From assembly GCA_013813075.1 (NCBI GenBank), contig JACCSI010000106.1, positions 1 to 5,608 on the forward strand: 5,608 bases of DNA. Direction: 5' to 3'. The stretch is from Acidobacteriota bacterium (GTDB lineage: Bacteria; Acidobacteriota; Vicinamibacteria; Vicinamibacterales; UBA2999). Both the position numbers and the translations under genes were made by a program. Position 1 is the stretch's first letter; every line of letters starts with the position of its first letter. The notes under the pieces were generated by a model. It was not told the origin of the DNA and did no database searches. It saw only the letters and a program-made list of their open reading frames with translations. Positions 1 to 5,608 of this stretch are shown one piece after another.

Positions 1-492
1 GCTGAAGACCTTCCAGGCCCCGTCCTTCTCGATGGCGGAGCCGAAGATTCGAAGCTGCTGCTCGATGCCGTCGGCGCCGCGGACGACCAGCACGGCGTCG
101 CGGTGTACCGCAAACCCGGCGTAGGCAGTCGTCCCGCCGGAAAAACTCACGGATGTGAACTGATAGTTGCGTCCGCCATGGGCCCCCAGCGTCGCACGCA
201 GCCGACCGTTGCTTTTCTGCCGCAGATCGCCCCACACATAACTGAAAGGCACGTTGCGTTCCGGACGCGCCGCGGGCAGCGCCGGCCAGACATGGCGCCG
301 AAACTCGCCCTCGTCGAGCGCGAGTGCGCGCAGACGCCCTTCATCCTGACGCGAAACCGCGGTCAGCACTTCGCGCACCAGTGCGTCCGCGGAGGGTTGG
401 GTGTTGAGGAGAGGTGTAGGACCGCAGGCTGAGGTGAGCAGCAGGAGAAACGCGAGCCCGCCAATGGCGGGCCCGCGTCGAGCGTTGATCAT
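1..492 (-). CDS. Predicted lipoprotein, partial (C-terminus beyond left window edge)
   Basis: The frame opens with ATG at 492-490 and stays open for 164 codons to the left window edge, so the stop lies outside. The N-terminus has two arginines (residues 5-6), a hydrophobic run (about 11-22) and a lipobox-like L-T-S-A-C with Cys23. This predicts a type II signal peptide and an outer-membrane or periplasm-facing lipoprotein; Thr at -3 is less usual than Leu. The mature part has a charged helical stretch (about 36-66), then segments that look beta-rich with aromatics (FSYVWGDL at 83-90, YQFTSVSFSGGTTAY at 110-124). The window ends in K-D-G-A-W-K-V-F-S, resembling the closing strand of a small NTF2-like or cystatin-like fold, but I do not recognise the family. 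The start follows the TAG of the upstream beta-helix gene with no spacer and no clear Shine-Dalgarno sequence, which suggests translational coupling as the third gene of the receptor operon. Reading frame is near certain; function is unknown. Confidence 0.85.
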   Translation of the reverse strand, partial: MINARRGPAIGGLAFLLLLTSACGPTPLLNTQPSADALVREVLTAVSRQDEGRLRALALDEGEFRRHVWPALPAARPERNVPFSYVWGDLRQKSNGRLRATLGAHGGRNYQFTSVSFSGGTTAYAGFAVHRDAVLVVRGADGIEQQLRIFGSAIEKDGAWKVFS

Positions 493-1812
<1,320 letters not shown>

Positions 1813-1825
1813 GGTGTGCTTTGCG

Positions 1826-1829
1826 CTCC
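1826..1829 (-). promoter_or_regulatory. Weak ribosome binding site of the beta-helix gene
   Basis: GGAG on the minus strand lies 13 nt before ATG 1812, inside the 28-nt gap after the receptor stop codon. The spacing is longer than ideal. It favours the 1812 start over the 1965 start, and it suggests that translation partly depends on ribosomes leaving the receptor gene. Confidence 0.4.
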
Positions 1830-1840
1830 GTATAAAGCGG

Positions 1841-4666
1841 TTAGAAGACGTTGACACCGAACGACATCTGGAACGTGCGTCCCAGCTTGAAGATGCGCTG
1901 CGTCTCCTCGAACTGCGTAAACAAATATTCGCTGTCGGTAACGTTGTCGGCCGAGAAGCGGACATTGAACCGCCCGATGCGCTGACCGAAAATCAGGTCG
2001 AGCGACCCGCGACCCTGTTCGATGACGTCGGGCGCCTGGTTGGCGCCGACGTCTGAAATGCGGTCACCGAAATAGTTGGCCAGAAGGCGCGCGCTGAAAC
2101 CGCGCATCGTGAATTCGCTCGTCAGGTTGAACAGATTCTTCGACTGTCCGGCCAACGGACGCTGCAGCGACGTCTGCACGGTCTGTTGTTCCGGGCGCAA
2201 TGTGATTTGCGAATCGACAAACGTGTAATTCGCGCTCAGGAACAGATTGCCGCCGATCCGCTGCCCGGCTTCCAGCTCGATGCCGAAATTACGCGCATTG
2301 TCGGCGTTCTGAAAGGTGACCAGCGGCTGGGCGCCACCAATGACGATCCGCTCGATCGGCTGGTCGAAATACTTGAAAAACGCGCTCGCCGCGACAATGT
2401 TGCGGCCGCCCGGAAACATTTCCCACCGCGCGTCGAGATTCTGGATTCTGGCGCGATCGAGCTCAGGATTGCCGCGGACGGCGCGGTTGCCGACCACATC
2501 GGTGAATTCGAATGGTGCCAGTTCCCGGAATTCGGGTCGGTTGACGGTGCCGCTGTAGCTCGCGCGAAAGTTCGAGGTGTCGCTGAGCGCCTGCACGAAG
2601 TTGACCGCGGGAAACACGTCGGTGTTCTTGAGCTGCGAAGAGATGGTCCGGACGAACAACCCGAACGGATCGAAGGTGTTGACGGTCTGGTCGAACCGCT
2701 CGACGCGCGCACCGGCAATCAGTCGCGACCGCGCGCTCAGGGCAACGTCAACCATGCCGTAGCCGGCGGTCGTCGTCTGGTCACCGTTGTAGGCATCGAC
2801 CGGCCGGGTCGTCTCGGAGAAGGTAAAGGCTGTACCGATATTGTTCGAGGTGTATAGCTCCTCGGGGAACAACTGCGCATTGAACTGCACGGCGGGCGGG
2901 TCGGTCTTGTTGAGGACAACGGGCACATAACGGAAGCGGCGTGAATTGAAGTCGCGTGCCCGCTCGACATAGGCGACGCCGAATTTGAACTGGGTCGGCC
3001 GCGAGCTGGTGACGTTGAAGATGCTCCAGTTCGCCGCGAGGTCGAGGCTGTCATCGTTCAGTTCGTTGAAGAGACGAAAACCACTCTGTGATTCGTCGGC
3101 GAGCGTGAAGACGCTGGCTGGACGGAAGGTGCCGTCGGGGTTGGTGGCGAGGGTCGCTTCGTACAGCGTCTCGCGGAGGTCGGGTTCGTCGCGCGTCGCC
3201 CGCGCGTAGCTGACGCGCCAGTCGATGCGGCTGTTCGAGAGGTTCTGGAAGAAATGCTCACCGGTCAGGCCGTTGGAAATCAGCCCCTCCTCGATGAACT
3301 GGACGCGGTAATTGCGGTAATAGCGCGAGTTGTCGATGTTGCCACCCTCGAAGACACGCCCTTCGTCGCGACCGTTGTGGCTGTAGAAATTCTCCAACGA
3401 CAGGCGATGGCTGGGCGCAAACTGATACGCCACATTGCCCACCACTCCGAGTTGTGCCCGCTGCGTCCCGGCCTGCAATGAATAGTCGCTGGCGGCCTCG
3501 AGCTCGTTGTCTTCCGCGATGCGGAAGAAGCGGCGGGTCTCATCGACGAATTGCTCCTTATAGGTGTGCGTGACGCTGGCGACGACGCCCAGCTTGCCGA
3601 AGCGATTGCCAAACACGGCGCCCCAGTTCTGCCCCGGCGCACCATCCGTTTGTGTCGGACGCCATACGGAATTGTCGAATGCTCGCCCCAACCTGGCGAT
3701 CTCGTCGGGGTCGAATCCCACGTCGGGCGTGTAGATGCCGCGACGCACAATCTTGTTCGCCGGTATGGCGCTCGGCAGGCTCCGAGCGCCGTTGTCGTAG
3801 CCGAGCACGTCCCGCCCGTTCAGTGAGCTCAACGGAATCGATTTTCCGGTTGCGTTCGAGAAGAAGCTGACGCCGTAGGAGAAGTCCACGACCGGGCGCG
3901 TCGGCAGCTTAATCGGATTGATCTGCACCAGACCGCCGGCGAATTCCGCCGAACGATCCGGCGAGTACGACTTGCTCACCTGCACGCTATCGAGTAGCGC
4001 CGTTGGAAACATGTCGAGCGGCACGACTTTTTTGTCCGGCTCGGTCGTCGGCAGCACCGCACCCGACAGTGTCGTGTTGCTGTAGCGCTCGCCCAGGCCA
4101 CGCACGAAGATGTATTGACTGTCGACCACGGACAGCCCGGTGACGCGCGACATCGCCGCCGAGGCGTCGCTGTCTCCATTGGCCCGCATCTCCTGCGCAC
4201 CAAGGTTGTCGCTAATCACCTGCGCATTCTTGCGCTCGATCAACTGCACTTCCTGGGACGACGTCACCGAACTGAGCGGCGCCACGGCGGTCACGGTCAC
4301 CGTTTCCGCGAACCCCGACATCGTCAGGCCGATGTCCGCGGTCATCGTGCGCGACGCCCCGGTCACGTCGAGTGTGATGAGACGGTCCTGGTATCCCCCC
4401 ATGCTCACTTTCAGCTGGTAGGTGCCGGGCGACAACTCAAGCGTGTAGCGCCCATCGACGTCGGTATAGACCGTCTGGTCGGTCCCGACGACTTCCACCG
4501 GAATGCCAGGCAACGTGATGGCGTTCGATTCGTCACGAACCGCGCCGGTCACACGAACTTGTTGGGAGGAGGTGGTGCGTGCCGCCTGTTGTGCGTCAAT
4601 GGGTGCGGCGACCCCCACCAACAGCACGCTCGACAGCACGATGCGAGCACGAAGTCGAAGACTCAT
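1841..4666 (-). CDS. TonB-dependent outer-membrane receptor with N-terminal carboxypeptidase-regulatory-like domain
   Basis: This encodes 941 residues, within the usual size for such receptors. Residues 1-25 form a Sec signal peptide (basic R4/R6/R8, hydrophobic core, cleavage near P-I-D-A). Residues 36-115 form a carboxypeptidase-regulatory-like beta-sandwich (V-R-V-T-G-A-V-R-D at 37-45, then T-D-V-D-G-R-Y-T-L at 68-76). E-T-V-T-V-T-A (121-127) matches a TonB box. The plug domain follows at about 130-255, with F-V-R-G-L-G-E-R-Y (187-195) and a T-E-P-D-K-K-V-V-P-L-D-M-F segment (208-220). The rest is a beta-barrel of alternating aromatic strands ending in Phe (S-F-G-V-N-V-F), the outer-membrane protein signature. 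The family imports scarce substrates across the outer membrane using TonB-ExbB-ExbD energy. There is no SusD gene; the downstream partner is the beta-helix protein, in a likely operon. The start is supported by the signal peptide, although no Shine-Dalgarno sequence is visible. The hexamer array immediately upstream suggests PhoB/PhoP-type control. The substrate cannot be read from the sequence; phosphorus-containing compounds are a hypothesis. Confidence 0.96.
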   Translation of the reverse strand: MSLRLRARIVLSSVLLVGVAAPIDAQQAARTTSSQQVRVTGAVRDESNAITLPGIPVEVVGTDQTVYTDVDGRYTLELSPGTYQLKVSMGGYQDRLITLDVTGASRTMTADIGLTMSGFAETVTVTAVAPLSSVTSSQEVQLIERKNAQVISDNLGAQEMRANGDSDASAAMSRVTGLSVVDSQYIFVRGLGERYSNTTLSGAVLPTTEPDKKVVPLDMFPTALLDSVQVSKSYSPDRSAEFAGGLVQINPIKLPTRPVVDFSYGVSFFSNATGKSIPLSSLNGRDVLGYDNGARSLPSAIPANKIVRRGIYTPDVGFDPDEIARLGRAFDNSVWRPTQTDGAPGQNWGAVFGNRFGKLGVVASVTHTYKEQFVDETRRFFRIAEDNELEAASDYSLQAGTQRAQLGVVGNVAYQFAPSHRLSLENFYSHNGRDEGRVFEGGNIDNSRYYRNYRVQFIEEGLISNGLTGEHFFQNLSNSRIDWRVSYARATRDEPDLRETLYEATLATNPDGTFRPASVFTLADESQSGFRLFNELNDDSLDLAANWSIFNVTSSRPTQFKFGVAYVERARDFNSRRFRYVPVVLNKTDPPAVQFNAQLFPEELYTSNNIGTAFTFSETTRPVDAYNGDQTTTAGYGMVDVALSARSRLIAGARVERFDQTVNTFDPFGLFVRTISSQLKNTDVFPAVNFVQALSDTSNFRASYSGTVNRPEFRELAPFEFTDVVGNRAVRGNPELDRARIQNLDARWEMFPGGRNIVAASAFFKYFDQPIERIVIGGAQPLVTFQNADNARNFGIELEAGQRIGGNLFLSANYTFVDSQITLRPEQQTVQTSLQRPLAGQSKNLFNLTSEFTMRGFSARLLANYFGDRISDVGANQAPDVIEQGRGSLDLIFGQRIGRFNVRFSADNVTDSEYLFTQFEETQRIFKLGRTFQMSFGVNVF

Positions 4667-4674
4667 GCGTTGAG

Positions 4675-4680
4675 GCTATC
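4675..4680 (-). promoter_or_regulatory. Candidate -10 element for the receptor operon
   Basis: GATAGC on the minus strand lies 7 nt downstream of the last hexamer of the regulatory array and 8 nt before the receptor ATG. It matches only three of six bases of the sigma-70 consensus, and no good -35 lies at the right distance. That would fit an activator-dependent promoter in which the array replaces the -35. If it is used, the mRNA leader would be close to zero. This is a weak call based on position. Confidence 0.25.
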
Positions 4681-4687
4681 GACGGAC

Positions 4688-4749
4688 TGTGAATCACCCG
4701 TGACGGCCCTGTTACGGGGCGGTTAACTCGGTTGTTACATCGTTGTTAA
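4688..4749 (-). promoter_or_regulatory. Six-unit PHO-box-like direct repeat array upstream of the receptor
   Basis: Read on the minus strand, toward the receptor gene, the hexamers are TTAACA (4744-4749), GTAACA (4733-4738), TTAACC (4721-4726), GTAACA (4710-4715), GTCACG (4699-4704) and TTCACA (4688-4693). The period is 11, 12, 11, 11 and 11 nt. Tandem hexamers or heptamers on one helical face at 11-nt spacing are the known arrangement for PhoB of Proteobacteria, PhoP of Bacillus (TTAACA-like) and PhoP of Streptomyces (GTTCACC-like). The array ends 21 nt before the receptor ATG, and its first unit overlaps the stop codon of the metallopeptidase gene. Binding by an OmpR/PhoB-family regulator is inferred; the repeats are directly visible. 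Confidence 0.7.
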
Positions 4750-4758
4750 CGATGTGAC
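4734..4758. repeat. Inverted repeat across the metallopeptidase stop codon
   Basis: On the plus strand ACATCGTT (4737-4744) and AACGATGT (4748-4755) are perfect 8-bp arms around a 3-nt loop. Three more positions outward (4734-4736 with 4756-4758) extend the stem with one mismatch in the minus-strand RNA. It contains the TAA stop of the metallopeptidase gene and overlaps the first two hexamers of the array. No T-tract follows, so it is not a classical terminator. It could be an mRNA 3'-end stabiliser or part of a protein-binding site. Confidence 0.5.
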
Positions 4759-5387
4759 CCGCGCATGAGCGCCAACCCGTCGAGGCCGTAATTTGTGCGG
4801 CGCCCTAGTCCCAGCTCAGCGCGGACGGCGTTCTCGCGACGGATCGAGCACGCGTCCACGGCGCGTTCTCCGGGTTGCGGATCCGAACACCGCCCGGACA
4901 GGGCGCCAGCCAGGAGATACGGCACTGCGTGGCCATAAATTTCGTGCACGAGAATCCGGTCTACGTCGGCATGGAATTCCGACGGGAGTGATCCGCGCTG
5001 CCTGTGGACCTCTTCGAGCAACGCGAGGTTGACCACTGCAACGACGACATCGACCTCGCCGCCGGCGTGCGGGGCCGGAGCTACCTCGGCCAGCACGCCT
5101 CGATCGAAGGCATCCTTGACCTCGCCGCCAGGTGACTCGACGACGCGAACCTGCTCTGAGGTGACAATCACCACCTGCCGACCTGTGACGCGAATGGCTT
5201 CGACCGCGCTGCGCCAGAGCGCGCTGCGCTTGGCAATACGGTCGAGACTGGCCTGGAGGGTCGGGTTAGGTGTGTTCAGCGGACGATATTCCAGCCCGGC
5301 CGCGACAGACACACTTTGGGCGTATCCGGGCGCAGACAGCAGGGTGATGGCGAACGCGAGCACGAGACGGATGACGTCATGCGTCAT
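4746..5387 (-). CDS. Small exported putative zinc metallopeptidase with HExxGH motif
   Basis: This encodes 213 residues. The N-terminus (R7, hydrophobic core to about 18, then P-G-Y-A) is a Sec signal peptide with likely cleavage after Ala23, so the protein should act in the periplasm or outside. The catalytic candidate is I-L-V-H-E-I-Y-G-H-A (145-154): His148 and His153 as ligands and Glu149 as the general base. The spacing is HExxxH, one residue longer than the common HExxH. Downstream R-R-E-N-A-V-R-A-E-L-G-L (183-194) gives a candidate third ligand (Glu185 or Glu191). R-E-N-x-x-R-x-E-L-G-L followed by R-T-N-Y resembles the second conserved block of NleD-like (M91-type) peptidases, while H-E-x-x-G-H is typical of dipeptidyl peptidase III. 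Cys167 and Cys180 lie between the two blocks and may form a disulfide. Residues 25-140 are not recognised. ATG 5387 is preceded by GGAGG at 6-nt spacing. The substrate is unknown; processing of a surface or envelope protein near the receptor is possible. Confidence 0.85.
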   Translation of the reverse strand: MTHDVIRLVLAFAITLLSAPGYAQSVSVAAGLEYRPLNTPNPTLQASLDRIAKRSALWRSAVEAIRVTGRQVVIVTSEQVRVVESPGGEVKDAFDRGVLAEVAPAPHAGGEVDVVVAVVNLALLEEVHRQRGSLPSEFHADVDRILVHEIYGHAVPYLLAGALSGRCSDPQPGERAVDACSIRRENAVRAELGLGRRTNYGLDGLALMRGSHR

Positions 5388-5393
5388 GCCCCA

Positions 5394-5398
5394 CCTCC
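5394..5398 (-). promoter_or_regulatory. Ribosome binding site of the metallopeptidase gene
   Basis: GGAGG on the minus strand sits 6 nt before ATG 5387. It is the best Shine-Dalgarno match in the window and fixes the start codon. Its first two G residues are also the last two bases of an inverted repeat arm (5397-5417), so an RNA hairpin could limit access to it. Confidence 0.75.
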
Positions 5399-5417
5399 AG
5401 ACAAATTAACAGTCTGG
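5397..5417. repeat. Inverted repeat abutting the metallopeptidase ribosome binding site
   Basis: CCAGAC (5397-5402) and GTCTGG (5412-5417) are perfect 6-bp arms around a 9-nt AT-rich loop. In the minus-strand transcript the 3' arm runs directly into GGAGG. The loop contains the first TTAACA of the hexamer array and the candidate -10 element. It may be a dimer-binding operator or an RNA hairpin that tunes translation; the promoter position decides which is possible. Confidence 0.45.
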
Positions 5418-5432
5418 AAACAATATCGTCAC
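5405..5432 (-). promoter_or_regulatory. Candidate promoter of the metallopeptidase gene
   Basis: On the minus strand GTGACG (-35-like, 5427-5432) is separated by 16 nt from GTTAAT (-10-like, 5405-5410, four of six consensus bases). Transcription would start just before the ribosome binding site, giving a leader of roughly 10-15 nt. Both elements coincide with hexamers of the array on the other strand, so a bound regulator would probably repress this promoter unless it contacts polymerase directly. Confidence 0.35.
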
Positions 5433-5444
5433 ATCACCGTCACT
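5406..5444 (+). promoter_or_regulatory. Four-unit PHO-box-like direct repeat array, opposite orientation
   Basis: On the plus strand the hexamers are TTAACA (5406-5411), GAAACA (5417-5422), GTCACA (5428-5433) and GTCACT (5439-5444), each starting exactly 11 nt after the previous one. TTAACA is identical to a unit of the receptor array, and the GTCAC core recurs there; GAAACA is the weakest unit. The array points away from the metallopeptidase gene, toward the right edge. It could serve a divergent gene beyond the window, act on the metallopeptidase promoter it covers, or both. Confidence 0.55.
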
Positions 5445-5608
5445 TCAACAGCTATCGGTCCCAGGTGGTGAAAATCTATCAAGGCCGCCTCCGTCCCGCG
5501 GAAAGGTTTCGAACCGATACACGGGGGCCCGCAAGTGAGCACGGCAGGACCACTACCCCCAAGGGCGACAATACGCGCCCTTGCGTGACCACTCCCGGAT
5601 CAATCGCC
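5445..5608. other. No convincing gene; possible start of a divergent gene
   Basis: No ATG-initiated frame of useful length is visible. A plus-strand frame from GTG-GTG at 5465-5470 stays open for 48 codons to the window edge, and it begins 20 nt after the plus-strand hexamer array. Its product is rich in Arg, Thr, Pro and Gly, has no signal peptide or recognisable motif, and lacks a properly spaced Shine-Dalgarno sequence. On the minus strand a frame without a start runs from 5607 to a TGA at 5481-5479 and could be the tail of an upstream gene. Neither is supported well enough to call as a gene. Confidence 0.4.
5560..5583. repeat. 8-bp inverted repeat near the right edge
   Basis: CAAGGGCG (5560-5567) and CGCCCTTG (5576-5583) are perfect arms around an 8-nt loop. 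No T-run follows on either strand, so it is not a canonical terminator, though a hairpin would be stable in RNA. Its role is unknown. Confidence 0.4.

Noticed and set aside
147..344. A 65-codon minus-strand frame and a 109-codon plus-strand frame (103-432)
   Set aside because: Both overlap the partial lipoprotein frame, which has a signal peptide with a lipobox, stays open to the edge and is adjacent to the operon.
1813..1965. A 51-residue N-terminal extension of the beta-helix protein
   Set aside because: The extension is Ser/Arg-rich, overlaps the receptor's 3' end by 125 bp and would bury the signal peptide. The internal ATG at 1812 is the better start.
2186..2857. A 223-codon plus-strand open frame
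   Set aside because: It is antisense to the barrel-coding part of the receptor gene, with no signal sequence, motif or ribosome binding site.
4115..4726. A 203-codon plus-strand open frame rich in His and Arg
   Set aside because: It is antisense to the receptor's signal peptide, regulatory-like domain and plug. Its His/Arg-rich composition is typical of a shadow frame.
4691..4740. The repeated GTTAC/GTTAAC motifs considered as a phage attachment site or iteron origin
   Set aside because: The 11-nt phasing, position directly before a gene start and lack of any integrase or replication gene fit a response-regulator site much better.
5500..5520. A GGTTCGAAACC-like sequence resembling a tRNA T-arm
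   Set aside because: The flanking bases form only two pairs on either strand, and no acceptor, D or anticodon arms are found around it.
5479..5607. A minus-strand open frame entering from the right edge and ending at TGA
   Set aside because: It has 42 codons without a visible start or motif, so it could be a chance frame in GC-rich DNA. It can only be decided with more sequence.

Overview
The window is a GC-rich stretch of a Gram-negative genome. All recognisable genes lie on the minus strand, so transcription runs from high to low coordinates. A large TonB-dependent receptor with an N-terminal carboxypeptidase-regulatory-like domain, at high GC and with no SusD gene beside it, best fits Acidobacteriota (for example a Vicinamibacteria-type soil bacterium). 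This assignment is an inference, and Gemmatimonadota or another GC-rich phylum is possible.

Layout in the order of transcription. (1) 5388-5608 has no convincing gene. Its left part holds four hexamers at an exact 11-nt period, an inverted repeat against the ribosome binding site of the next gene, and a candidate promoter. (2) 4746-5387 encodes a small exported putative zinc metallopeptidase with an H-E-x-x-G-H motif. (3) 4667-4745 is a short gap. Together with the stop codon of the preceding gene it carries six hexamers (TTAACA, GTAACA, GTCACG and variants) at an 11-nt period, with one 12-nt step. This is the layout of PhoB/PhoP-family (OmpR-type) binding sites. (4) 1841-4666 encodes a 941-aa TonB-dependent outer-membrane receptor. 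(5) 493-1812 encodes a 439-aa exported parallel beta-helix-like protein, 28 nt downstream. (6) 1-492 encodes a predicted lipoprotein whose ATG directly follows the stop of the beta-helix gene and whose C-terminus is cut by the left window edge.

Genes 4-6 look like one operon: an outer-membrane transporter, an exported partner and a lipoprotein. The hexamer array just upstream suggests control by a PhoB/PhoP-like response regulator, so a link to phosphate limitation is the leading hypothesis. Nothing in the proteins identifies the substrate. The second array reads in the opposite direction and may serve a divergent gene off the right edge, the metallopeptidase gene, or both. There are no rRNA or tRNA genes, CRISPR arrays, insertion sequences or convincing rho-independent terminators.
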